This document shows positions 8,579-17,476 of a stretch of DNA of 64,000 bases, in pieces. Position numbers and translations under genes: made by a program. The stretch lies in the NCBI RefSeq assembly GCF_039537875.1, contig NZ_BAABBI010000001.1, positions 496,001 through 560,000 on the forward strand, given 5' to 3'. The number at the start of each line of letters is the position of its first letter. The stretch's first letter is position 1. This DNA is from Corallibacter vietnamensis. GTDB taxonomy: Bacteria > Bacteroidota > Bacteroidia > Flavobacteriales > Flavobacteriaceae. The notes under the pieces were generated by a model, which was not told the DNA's origin, searched no databases, and worked only from the letters and a program-made list of their open reading frames with translations.

Positions 8579-11341
8579 ATGAGATCAATTCTTTCAATTT
8601 TATTGTTGTTTGTATGCAGTATAACTTACTCACAAACAACAATTTCAGGATCGGTTGTAGATAATAATAGCCAGCCCATTCCTGGTGCAAATGTTATTGT
8701 AGTAGGTACCTCAAGCGGTACATCAACAGATTTTGATGGTAACTTTACATTAACTTTAGACCAAAACCCGCCTTTTACGCTTCAAGCTAGTAGTATTGGG
8801 TTTACTTCTACTTCAGAACAGGTTAATGAAAACAACCAAGTAATCAACTTTATCCTTGAAGAAGGAACTTCTTTAGATGAAGTTGTTATTTCTGCTTCAA
8901 GAACTCCAGAACGTATATTTGAATCGCCTGTAACAGTTGAGCGTTTTGGTTTAAAAGAAATCAAAAACACTGCTTCTGCAGATTTTTATGATGGTTTAGA
9001 AAACCTAAAAGGTGTAGATGTAAACACAAACAGTTTAACTTTCAAAGCTATAAACACAAGAGGTTTTGCAACATTTGCAAACACAAGGTTTATGCAGCTA
9101 GTAGATGGTATGGACAATTCTACTCCAGCTTTAAATTTCCCAATTGGAAATTTAGTAGGTATGAATGAAACAGATGTTCAAAGTGTTGAATTACTTCCAG
9201 GTGCAGCTTCTGCACTATATGGAGCAAATGCCTTTAACGGTATTTTATTTATGAGAAGTAAAAGTCCTTTTGACCATACTGGAATTAGTGGGTATTACAA
9301 ACAAGGTATAACTTCTCAAGATGCTGCTGGAGATAACACTTATAGAGATGCAGGTATAAGAGTAGCTCATAAGTTTAGCGAAAAATTTGCAGCTAAAGTT
9401 AACTTTGGATGGCTAAAAGGTACCGACTGGGTAGCTAACAACATGCAAGGAAAACCTGAAGGTGGTGCTACAAGAGCTTCAACAGATTATGATGGTTATA
9501 ACGTATACGGTGATGAAGTTTCTACAAACATTCATGATGCTTCAGGAGGATTAGGAGTTATTCCAGATGTTGTAGTAAGTAGAACAGGATACAATGAAAC
9601 AGACCTCACTGATTATAATGCAGAAAGTGTTAAAGCTGATTGGGGATTATACTATCGCCCATGGGCTAGTGATTTTGAGATCCAATATGTTGGAAAAGTA
9701 GGGACAGGTTCAACTATATATCAAGGAACTAACCGTTACTACATTGATAACTTCACACAACAACAACACAAAATCGAAGTTAGAAATGATAATTTCTTTT
9801 TAAGAGGTTATGTGGTTGCTGATAAAGCAGGTGATTCTTATGATATGGTTTTTACTGGGATTAATATAAACAGAGCTTTTAAAAGTGATGAAGATTGGTT
9901 TGGTGACTATATAGCAACATACGCAGGCATTGAGTTAAGTGGAAACCCGCAAGGCTTAACTGACGAACAAAAACATGCAGCAGCTCGTGCTATCGCAGAT
10001 AATGGTCGTTTTGCTCCAGGATCAAAACAATTCAACAACGCATTTAATAGAGTAATTCAAGATCCAGATTTTTCAAAAGGATCTCAATTTAAAGATGCTT
10101 CAAAATATTATCATGCTGATGGTAACTATAATTTCAGTCATCTTTGGGATGCTATTGAAGTACAAGTTGGTGGATCTTATAGAAGATACAGCCTAAATTC
10201 TTCAGGTACAATTTATACAGATTATAACGAAGCAATCGAGTATTCTGAATTTGGTATGTATACACAATTGCAAAAACAACTAGAATTAAATGAAAGCTTA
10301 AAATTAAAGCTTACAGGGTCTCTTCGTTATGATAAATCAGAATTTTTTGACGGATTCTTTTCTCCTAGAATTTCAGCTGGTTTAACTGTTAATGAAAATC
10401 ATAATATTAGAGCTTCATACCAAACAGGATTTAGAAACCCAACTACACAAGATTTATTTATAGGTCTTGATGCTGGTAGAGCTATTTTAGTAGGATCTGC
10501 ACCTACAAATTTAGATCGTTATGTAAGAACATACGATGCAAATGATGGTAACAGATATACGCAAAGTGGTGCTGCAGCTTATAACAACTCTTATACGCAA
10601 TCTTCGGTATTAGCATTTGAAGCCGCAAGAAAAACAGGAACACCTTTAGCGGAAGCTTCACAACTATTACGAGTAGGAAACTCAAATATTGTTGAGCCAG
10701 AACAAGTAACATCTTTTGAAGTTGGTTATAGAGGTAAACTTAACAGCACAATCATTGATTTAAGTTTATACTACAACAAATACAAAGACTTTATTTCTGG
10801 TGAAAACGTTATTGCGCCGCTTTATGGTCAAGTTGGTGACAATGCTCTTTCTGTTGATGCAATTGACTCTGATGATTATATCACATATCAAACATATACA
10901 AACTCTGATGCTGATATTAACTCTTATGGTGGATCAATTGGATTATCTACAAAAGTACTTAATGGTTTTGATTTAGGTGTAAATTATACGTACACTAAAC
11001 AAGATTTTGACCAAGCTGCTTTCCCTGATTTTAGAACAAACTTTAACACTCCAGAGCACAAAGTGAAAGCTTCTTTTGGAAAAACAGACTTGTTTAAAAA
11101 TTTCGGATTTAACGTAGCATGGAGATGGAGTGACGATTACTACTGGCAAGCTACTTTTGGAGATGGAGACATCCCTGCTTACCATACTTTAGACGCTCAA
11201 CTTAATTATCGTGTACCTAAAATTAAATCATCATTTAAAGTTGGTGCCACAAACATTCTTGGTGACGAATACTTTACAGCTATAGGTACTGGTTACATCG
11301 GTTCTATGTACTATGTATCTTGGACAATTAATAATTTATAA
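8579..11341 (+). CDS. TonB-dependent receptor with carboxypeptidase-regulatory-like N domain
   Basis: The protein has 920 residues. A signal peptide ends near CSITYSQ. A CarboxypepD_reg-like domain covers about 22-105 (TISGSVVDNNSQPIPGANVIVVG), the plug about 110-225 (LDEVVISASRTPERIFESPV, VELLPGAASALYGANAFNG), and the rest is an outer-membrane beta barrel with alternating aromatic strands, ending in an aromatic-rich strand. It would import a ligand across the outer membrane with TonB energy. A gene for an SGNH-type lipoprotein starts 3 bases after its stop, so the pair probably works together, possibly on an acylated or esterified ligand (inference). Confidence 0.93.
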   Translation: MRSILSILLLFVCSITYSQTTISGSVVDNNSQPIPGANVIVVGTSSGTSTDFDGNFTLTLDQNPPFTLQASSIGFTSTSEQVNENNQVINFILEEGTSLDEVVISASRTPERIFESPVTVERFGLKEIKNTASADFYDGLENLKGVDVNTNSLTFKAINTRGFATFANTRFMQLVDGMDNSTPALNFPIGNLVGMNETDVQSVELLPGAASALYGANAFNGILFMRSKSPFDHTGISGYYKQGITSQDAAGDNTYRDAGIRVAHKFSEKFAAKVNFGWLKGTDWVANNMQGKPEGGATRASTDYDGYNVYGDEVSTNIHDASGGLGVIPDVVVSRTGYNETDLTDYNAESVKADWGLYYRPWASDFEIQYVGKVGTGSTIYQGTNRYYIDNFTQQQHKIEVRNDNFFLRGYVVADKAGDSYDMVFTGININRAFKSDEDWFGDYIATYAGIELSGNPQGLTDEQKHAAARAIADNGRFAPGSKQFNNAFNRVIQDPDFSKGSQFKDASKYYHADGNYNFSHLWDAIEVQVGGSYRRYSLNSSGTIYTDYNEAIEYSEFGMYTQLQKQLELNESLKLKLTGSLRYDKSEFFDGFFSPRISAGLTVNENHNIRASYQTGFRNPTTQDLFIGLDAGRAILVGSAPTNLDRYVRTYDANDGNRYTQSGAAAYNNSYTQSSVLAFEAARKTGTPLAEASQLLRVGNSNIVEPEQVTSFEVGYRGKLNSTIIDLSLYYNKYKDFISGENVIAPLYGQVGDNALSVDAIDSDDYITYQTYTNSDADINSYGGSIGLSTKVLNGFDLGVNYTYTKQDFDQAAFPDFRTNFNTPEHKVKASFGKTDLFKNFGFNVAWRWSDDYYWQATFGDGDIPAYHTLDAQLNYRVPKIKSSFKVGATNILGDEYFTAIGTGYIGSMYYVSWTINNL

Positions 11342-11344
11342 GCC

Positions 11345-12991
11345 ATGAAAAAGAATAAATCAATGATTATGAAAACAAAATCAAAATACATATGGTTATT
11401 CGCTACTCTACTTGCTGTATCAGCTTGTAGTAGTGACGATGACAGTTTAACAACAAGTATTGAAGCCCCTAAACCTGAATTATCTAATGGTGAAGCAGAT
11501 TTCTCTAAATATATAGCAGTAGGAGCTTCTTTTAGTGGTGGCTATACAGATGGAGCTTTATTCATTGCAGGTCAAGAAAATTCATTCCCAAATATGCTTT
11601 CTCAAAAGTTTGCATTAGTTGGTGGTGGCACATTTTCACAACCCCTAATGAATGACAACATTGGTGGATTAGTTGCAGGAACTACGGTTCTTGCCAACCC
11701 TAGGTTCTACTTTGATGGTAGCGGTCCTGCGATATTACCAGCTACTCCTACAACACAAGCTACAAATGTATTAACAGGTCCTTTTAATAACTATGGAATT
11801 CCAGGAATGAAAAGTTTTCATTTAGGAGTTGCTGGATATGGTTCATTAAATCCCTATTTTGGTAGAATGGCATCTAGTGCTGGTGCTACTGTTTTAGGAG
11901 ATGCAGTGGCTCAAAGCCCTACATTCTTTTCATTATCAGAAATAGGAGGAAATGATGTTTTAGGTTACGCTCTATCAGGAGGAACAGGTGTAGACCAAAC
12001 AGGAAACTTTAACCCTGCAACATATGGAGCAAATGACATTACTGACCCTAATGTTTTTGCAACATCATTTAATGCTGCTGTAAGCGCTTTAATTGGAGCT
12101 AACAACGCTAAAGGCGTTGTAGGAAACGTTCCTTATATTACAAGTTTAGCGCATTTCACAACAGTGCCACATAATCCTTTAGACCCTTCTAACCCTGATT
12201 TTGGGCCTCAAATTCCTACATTAAATAATGTTTTCGGAGCCTTAAACCCAATATTTCAAGCTATAGATCCAAGCCGCGCCATTGTTTTCTCTGAAACAGA
12301 AGCAAGCCCGGTTGTAATAAGAGATGAAACATTAGCTGATATTTCTGTTCAAATAGCAACAGCTTTAAATAACAGTCCTACATTTCCTGCGTTTTTAGCA
12401 CAATTTGGTTTAGATGGTAGTAACCCTGTTGTTGTTCAGTTAGTAGCTAACCTTTTAGGACAAACTTATGGACAAACTAGACAAGCAACAGAAAATGACT
12501 TATTCGTATTACCAAGTAGCTCAATTATTGGGCAAGTAAATCAAACTTATGCGCAGTTTTTAGCAGGTCAAGGCCTTCCTGCTCAAGTTGCTGGACAATT
12601 TGCTATTGAAGGTGTTACATTACCTTTAGAAGATAAATGGGTCCTGATTCCTAGCGAACAAGCATCTATAAAAACAGCTACTGATGCTTACAATGCAACC
12701 ATTGAGTCTGCAGCAACTGACAACGGTTTAGCTCTAGTTGACTTTAAAGGCATTTTAGAAGAAGCCTCTACATCTGGTATTTTTACTGGAGATTACATTT
12801 TAAATACAAGTTTAGTAACAGGAGGATTAATAAGTTTAGATGGTGTCCATTTAACAGCCAGAGGCTACGCAGTTATGGCAAATGAAATTATGAAAGCCAT
12901 AGACGCTACTTATGGTAGTAATTTTGAAGCATCTGGAAACCTATTAAACGTTTCTAACTATGGCGTAACATACTCGCCAATGCTACAATAA
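11345..12991 (+). CDS. SGNH/GDSL-type lipoprotein hydrolase
   Basis: The protein has 548 residues and is a lipoprotein (LLAVSAC, Cys28 if the first ATG is used; ATG codons at residues 7 and 9 are alternatives). SGNH blocks are visible. Block I reads AVGASFSGG with Ser62 in a GAS instead of GDS context. Block III reads SEIGGNDVLGY near residue 200. Block V reads DGVHLTARGYAVMANEI near 498 with the Asp/His pair. These fit an esterase or lipase at the outer membrane. It is tightly coupled to the preceding TonB receptor. A strong hairpin terminator follows 23 bases later. Confidence 0.85.
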   Translation: MKKNKSMIMKTKSKYIWLFATLLAVSACSSDDDSLTTSIEAPKPELSNGEADFSKYIAVGASFSGGYTDGALFIAGQENSFPNMLSQKFALVGGGTFSQPLMNDNIGGLVAGTTVLANPRFYFDGSGPAILPATPTTQATNVLTGPFNNYGIPGMKSFHLGVAGYGSLNPYFGRMASSAGATVLGDAVAQSPTFFSLSEIGGNDVLGYALSGGTGVDQTGNFNPATYGANDITDPNVFATSFNAAVSALIGANNAKGVVGNVPYITSLAHFTTVPHNPLDPSNPDFGPQIPTLNNVFGALNPIFQAIDPSRAIVFSETEASPVVIRDETLADISVQIATALNNSPTFPAFLAQFGLDGSNPVVVQLVANLLGQTYGQTRQATENDLFVLPSSSIIGQVNQTYAQFLAGQGLPAQVAGQFAIEGVTLPLEDKWVLIPSEQASIKTATDAYNATIESAATDNGLALVDFKGILEEASTSGIFTGDYILNTSLVTGGLISLDGVHLTARGYAVMANEIMKAIDATYGSNFEASGNLLNVSNYGVTYSPMLQ

Positions 12992-13014
12992 AACACTTTT
13001 TTATATCATATTAT

Positions 13015-13042
13015 AAACGCTCTCAAAATGAGAGCGTTTTTT
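13015..13042 (+). terminator. Rho-independent terminator after the SGNH lipoprotein gene
   Basis: Perfect 10-bp stem AAACGCTCTC / GAGAGCGTTT at 13015-13024 and 13030-13039, with a 5-base loop and a T run. Confidence 0.9.
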
Positions 13043-13091
13043 ATAGATAAAGAGCTGAAAAATTTGATGCGGTTTTTAAATTAAAAACTCA

Positions 13092-13099
13092 TATATTTG
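13092..13099 (+). promoter_or_regulatory. Bacteroidota -7 element of atpD
   Basis: TATATTTG matches TAnnTTTG, 61 bases before the atpD ATG. A TTTG lies at 13073-13076, closer than the usual 19-base spacing. Confidence 0.6.
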
Positions 13100-13160
13100 C
13101 AGCGCGAAAACAATAGGTGTTTTCATTCAATTAAATAGCATAATATTAAACACATAAGTA

Positions 13161-14669
13161 ATGTCAAAAGTTACAGGTAAAGTTGCACAAATAGTAGGTC
13201 CAGTTATCGATGTTGAATTCGGAGCTGGTGCTGAACTTCCAAAAATTTATGATTCGTTAGAAATTAAAAGACCTGATGGTTCAATTTTAGTACTAGAAGT
13301 ACAATCTCACATTGGTGAAGATACTGTACGTACTATAGCGATGGACTCTTCTGATGGTTTAAGTAGAGGAACAGAAGTTACTGCAACTGGTGCTCCTATT
13401 CAAATGCCAATTGGTGAAGATGTTTACGGACGTCTATTTAATGTAATTGGTGATGCTATTGATGGTATTGGAGATTTACCTAAAGCTGGAGACGCAGGTT
13501 TACCAATTCACAGACAAGCACCAAAATTTGAAGATTTATCAACATCTACTGAAGTACTTTTTACAGGTATTAAAGTAATCGATCTTATTGAGCCTTATGC
13601 AAAAGGTGGTAAAATTGGATTGTTTGGTGGTGCTGGTGTAGGTAAAACCGTATTAATTCAGGAGTTAATTAACAACATTGCAAAAGGACATGGTGGTCTT
13701 TCAGTATTTGCTGGTGTTGGAGAAAGAACTCGTGAAGGAAACGATTTACTTCGTGAGATGTTAGAGTCTGGTATTATTAAATATGGTGATGACTTTATGC
13801 ACTCTATGGAAGATGGCGGATGGGATTTATCAAAAGTAGATAAAACTGCTATGAAAGATTCTAAAGCTACTTTCGTATTCGGACAAATGAATGAGCCTCC
13901 TGGAGCTCGTGCTCGTGTAGCACTTTCAGGATTAACTATAGCAGAATATTTCCGTGATGGCGCTGGTGACGGACAAGGAAAAGACGTACTTTTCTTCGTA
14001 GATAACATCTTCCGTTTTACACAAGCTGGTTCAGAGGTATCTGCACTTTTAGGTCGTATGCCATCTGCCGTAGGTTACCAACCTACATTAGCAACTGAAA
14101 TGGGTGCGATGCAAGAACGTATTACATCAACTAAAAAAGGTTCTATTACATCTGTACAAGCGGTTTACGTACCTGCAGATGATTTAACGGATCCTGCTCC
14201 TGCAACAACGTTTGCTCACTTAGATGCAACAACAGTATTATCTCGTAAAATTGCAGAGCTTGGTATTTATCCTGCGGTAGATCCATTAGATTCTACATCA
14301 AGAATTTTAACTGCTGATATTTTAGGAAATGAGCACTATGACTGTGCACAACGTGTAAAAGAGTTATTACAACGTTATAAAGAATTACAAGACATTATCG
14401 CCATTCTTGGTATGGAAGAATTATCTGAAGAAGATAAACTTGCTGTATCTCGTGCGCGTCGTGTACAACGTTTCTTATCTCAACCTTTCCACGTAGCAGA
14501 ACAATTTACTGGTATTCCAGGTGTTTTAGTAGATATTAAAGACACAATTAAAGGATTTAACATGATTATGGAAGGTGAATTAGATCACTTACCAGAAGCA
14601 GCGTTTAACCTTAAAGGAACTATCGAAGAAGCGATTGAGGCTGGAGAAAAAATGTTAGCTGAAGCGTAA
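13161..14669 (+). CDS. atpD: F1 ATP synthase subunit beta
   Basis: Catalytic subunit of F1-ATPase. The protein has 502 residues. The P-loop GGAGVGKTV is near residues 156-164, GERTREGNDL follows, the catalytic ALSGLTIAEYFRD segment is near 255, and VPADDLTDPAPATTFAHLD is near 342. The end has the usual beta-subunit sequence with GGxxx replaced by the acidic tail EAIEAGEKMLAEA. It is paired only with atpC here; the other F1Fo genes are not in this window, which is usual in Bacteroidota. Confidence 0.99.
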   Translation: MSKVTGKVAQIVGPVIDVEFGAGAELPKIYDSLEIKRPDGSILVLEVQSHIGEDTVRTIAMDSSDGLSRGTEVTATGAPIQMPIGEDVYGRLFNVIGDAIDGIGDLPKAGDAGLPIHRQAPKFEDLSTSTEVLFTGIKVIDLIEPYAKGGKIGLFGGAGVGKTVLIQELINNIAKGHGGLSVFAGVGERTREGNDLLREMLESGIIKYGDDFMHSMEDGGWDLSKVDKTAMKDSKATFVFGQMNEPPGARARVALSGLTIAEYFRDGAGDGQGKDVLFFVDNIFRFTQAGSEVSALLGRMPSAVGYQPTLATEMGAMQERITSTKKGSITSVQAVYVPADDLTDPAPATTFAHLDATTVLSRKIAELGIYPAVDPLDSTSRILTADILGNEHYDCAQRVKELLQRYKELQDIIAILGMEELSEEDKLAVSRARRVQRFLSQPFHVAEQFTGIPGVLVDIKDTIKGFNMIMEGELDHLPEAAFNLKGTIEEAIEAGEKMLAEA

Positions 14670-14730
14670 AACTAGTAATGAGCTATTAGCTTAATAACAA
14701 CTAATTGCTCAATACTCAATATTTAAAAAT

Positions 14731-15024
14731 ATGTATTTAGAAATTGTATCACCAGAAGCAACATTATTTAGTAGCGAAGTAGACTCTGTAGCTGTACCAG
14801 GTATAGACGGTGAGTTTCAAATGTTAAATAATCACGCACCTATTGTTGCTGCATTAGGTTCTGGGTCAATAAAAATTCATACGCATACTCAAAGCCATTT
14901 GGTTTTTGATGAACTACATGCAGAAGTTGTTCCTCATAATGATGATGATAAGATACTAACTGTAAAAATCAATTCAGGAACACTTGAAATGAAAGATAAT
15001 AAAGTAATTATTTTAGCAGACTAA
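14731..15024 (+). CDS. atpC: F1 ATP synthase subunit epsilon (short form)
   Basis: The protein has 97 residues and corresponds to the N-terminal beta-sandwich of the epsilon subunit: LEIVSPEATLFSSEVDSVAVPGIDGEFQML and NHAPIVAALGSGSIKI. The C-terminal two-helix inhibitory domain of longer (about 135-residue) homologues is absent, which is common in Bacteroidota. It links the central stalk to the c-ring. It is 61 bases after atpD and is followed by a strong terminator. Confidence 0.95.
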   Translation: MYLEIVSPEATLFSSEVDSVAVPGIDGEFQMLNNHAPIVAALGSGSIKIHTHTQSHLVFDELHAEVVPHNDDDKILTVKINSGTLEMKDNKVIILAD

Positions 15025-15044
15025 TTTAAATACTTTACAACATT

Positions 15045-15076
15045 AAAAAAACCCTTACATTTTGTAAGGGTTTTTT
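15045..15076. terminator. Bidirectional terminator between atpC and the symporter gene
   Basis: Stem AAAAAACCCTTAC / GTAAGGGTTTTTT around a 5-base loop at 15059-15063. It has A and T tracts on both sides and so can serve both convergent genes. Confidence 0.9.
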
Positions 15077-15078
15077 AT

Positions 15079-16890
15079 TTATAAAATATTTGCTTTTACT
15101 TTACTCCAAACACGTTTTAATAAAAATGCAGCAATTATTGCAAGCAAAGTAAGACCTATAGCCAAAGTATAGTCTGCATAAATCCAATATCCTACGGCGA
15201 ATAAACAACTATAAATAAGCACACAACCTAATAGCATCGCAATGATTCCTGAAGGAACGCTCCAAGATTCAGATTGTGTAGTTATATCAGCGCCTTCTTT
15301 GTTTGCATCGGTAATAATTTTAGCCCATCCTGGACCACCTGGTTGCGTTTTCTGATAAAAACTTTGTAATACTAAAGTGTTTTCTGCTGGCGTCAGATAT
15401 GTAACTACAACCCAAGCAATAGTTGTTATTGAAACAATAAAAGGGAATTTTGCCCAAGCAGGCAGTACGCCATCAAATCCAAATAAAACCTCTCCTAATG
15501 AGGTAAATGTTAATACCATAGAAACAACTCCTGATACTAACATTGCTGATATTTCACTCCAAGCATTGATACGCCACCAAAACCATCGTAGAATAAAAAT
15601 TAAGCCTGTACCTGCTCCAAACATCAATATAATGTCAAAAAGCTGTAATGCATTTTGCAAAACTAAAGCCAATAAAGCACTTAAAACCATTAAAACGACT
15701 GTAGAAATACGTCCCACAGTAACTAATTCTTTTTCTGAAGCGTCTTTATGTATTTGTTGTTTATAAAAATCATTCACCACATAAGATGATCCCCAATTTA
15801 AGTGCGTAGAAATGGTAGACATATAAGCTGCTGCTAACGATGCTAACACAAGCCCTAATAAACCTGCAGGCAACTTTGTTAGCATAGCAGAATAAGCCAA
15901 ATCATGTCCTAATTTACTCTCTGCTACATTAGGGAAAGCTTTATGAATACTAGCAATATCAGGAAATAAAACTAGAGATGCTAAAGCAACAATAATCCAT
16001 GGCCAAGGACGTAATGCATAATGCATAATATTAAAAAAGAAGGTAGCACCAATAGCATGGTTTTCATCTTTTGCTGCCAACATACGTTGAGCAATATAGC
16101 CGCCTCCACCAGGCTCCGCTCCTGGATACCAAGAACTCCACCATTGAACTGCCAGAGGAATAATTAATAATGTGATTAATGCTTCTGTATTACTAAAATC
16201 AGGCAATAATGATAACTTATCAGTAACGTTTTCATGCGCCAATAACTTCTCTAAACCTCCAATTTCAGGCAACCCAACAAGGTAATAAGCAGCTCCAATA
16301 GCACCTGCCATAGCTGTAAAAAACAGTATAAAATCTGTGTAAACAACACCTTTAAAGCCACCAAGCGCACTAAAAACAACTGTTACCAAACCTGCGACAA
16401 CTACTGTTTGCCAAGGCTCTAAACCTAGCATAATACCACCTATTTTTATGGCCGCTAAAGTAACGCCCGCCATTGCAAGAATATTAAAAATGATTCCTAG
16501 ATAAACAGCTCTAAAACTTCTTAAAAATTTTGCTGGTTTACCTCCATAGCGAAGTTCGTAAAATTCAATATCGGTTGTGACATTAGACTTTCGCCATAAT
16601 TTAGCATAGACAAATACTGTTAACAATCCGGTGAGTAAAAAAGCCCACCAAACCCAGTTTCCAGAAACACCATTGGTTCTGACTATATCTGTTACCAGAT
16701 TGGGTGTATCTGTTGAAAAAGTGGTTGCAACCATAGAAAGTCCCAACAACCACCAAGGCATATTACGTCCTGACAAGAAATATTCAGAAGCACTTTTTCC
16801 TGACTTTTTAGAAACAAAAACACCCACAAAAAGGGTTATTGCAAAGAATGAAATGATAAGAATATAATCTATTGTAGATAATTGAATCAT
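15079..16890 (-). CDS. Sodium:solute symporter (SSS family)
   Basis: Integral membrane cotransporter of the SSS family. The ATG at 16890 gives 603 residues beginning MIQLSTIDYILIISFFAITL; an in-frame TTG 18 bases upstream is less likely. About 13-15 hydrophobic segments are visible. The family signature in the first helices reads SGKSASEYFLSGRNMPWWLLGLSM, followed by ATTFSTDTPNLV. The segment LASLAAAYMSTISTHLNWGSSY near residue 355 corresponds to TM8 with its sodium-site Ser/Thr residues. The substrate cannot be told from the sequence. It stands alone on the minus strand. Confidence 0.93.
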   Translation of the reverse strand: MIQLSTIDYILIISFFAITLFVGVFVSKKSGKSASEYFLSGRNMPWWLLGLSMVATTFSTDTPNLVTDIVRTNGVSGNWVWWAFLLTGLLTVFVYAKLWRKSNVTTDIEFYELRYGGKPAKFLRSFRAVYLGIIFNILAMAGVTLAAIKIGGIMLGLEPWQTVVVAGLVTVVFSALGGFKGVVYTDFILFFTAMAGAIGAAYYLVGLPEIGGLEKLLAHENVTDKLSLLPDFSNTEALITLLIIPLAVQWWSSWYPGAEPGGGGYIAQRMLAAKDENHAIGATFFFNIMHYALRPWPWIIVALASLVLFPDIASIHKAFPNVAESKLGHDLAYSAMLTKLPAGLLGLVLASLAAAYMSTISTHLNWGSSYVVNDFYKQQIHKDASEKELVTVGRISTVVLMVLSALLALVLQNALQLFDIILMFGAGTGLIFILRWFWWRINAWSEISAMLVSGVVSMVLTFTSLGEVLFGFDGVLPAWAKFPFIVSITTIAWVVVTYLTPAENTLVLQSFYQKTQPGGPGWAKIITDANKEGADITTQSESWSVPSGIIAMLLGCVLIYSCLFAVGYWIYADYTLAIGLTLLAIIAAFLLKRVWSKVKANIL

Positions 16891-16964
16891 GAACAACTTT
16901 ATTTTCAATAATAATCTACAAAATATGTATTAATCTTGATGTATAGCTCGCTTTTGAAAAAAAA

Positions 16965-17411
16965 TTACACCTTTTTAATCACATTGGTTACAATGCCCCA
17001 AATTACAAACTCATTTTCTTCAGTGACTTTTATAGGCTGATAATTTGCATTTTCTGGTTGTAACCACACACCATCTTTTTCTACACGCAAGCGCTTTACG
17101 GTAAATTCGCCATCAAGAAAACAAACAGCTATTCTATTATGCTCTGGTTCTAAACTTCTATCAATAACTAACAAATCATTATCATCTAGGCCAGCATCTA
17201 TCATGCTTTGTCCGCTTACGCGAGCGTAAAATGTAGCTAGCCTATTTTTAACCAACATATCGTCTAACGACAAACGCTCTTCTTTAAAATCGTCAGCAGG
17301 TGATGGAAATCCAGCCGAAATGCCTACATCAACAAAAAGAGCTCCTGATGATGTGTCTTCTGATATATCTGGTGTGAAGAATGTCAAGTTTTGTGTTTGC
17401 TTTACTAGCAT
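16965..17411 (-). CDS. umuD: UmuD-like self-cleaving subunit of translesion polymerase
   Basis: The protein has 148 residues from the ATG at 17411 (an upstream in-frame TTG would add 6). It is an S24 peptidase: the Ala33-Gly34 cleavage site in GISAGFPSP, the nucleophile Ser69 in SGQSMIDAGL, and the general base Lys106 in FTVKRLRV are all present. There is no DNA-binding domain, so it is UmuD-like and not a LexA repressor. Its expected partner umuC lies 3.1 kb away on the same strand and upstream in transcription, with three unrelated exported-protein genes between them. Confidence 0.93.
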   Translation of the reverse strand: MLVKQTQNLTFFTPDISEDTSSGALFVDVGISAGFPSPADDFKEERLSLDDMLVKNRLATFYARVSGQSMIDAGLDDNDLLVIDRSLEPEHNRIAVCFLDGEFTVKRLRVEKDGVWLQPENANYQPIKVTEENEFVIWGIVTNVIKKV

Positions 17412-17476
17412 AGTCAATTTTAAAACCAAGTTACTAATTTCTTTTTGGTTTTCAATCTAACTATTTATATTAATTA

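Noticed and set aside
13658..14008. 116-codon open frame antisense to atpD
   Set aside because: atpD is strongly conserved in the other frame; this is a shadow.
14670..14730. AGCTATTAGCT mini-palindrome between atpD and atpC as a terminator
   Set aside because: The stem is 5 bases with a 1-base loop, there is no T run, and atpD and atpC are expected to be cotranscribed.
15377..15766. 129-codon open frame opposite the symporter gene
   Set aside because: It is fully inside the symporter, has a low-complexity translation and no promoter.
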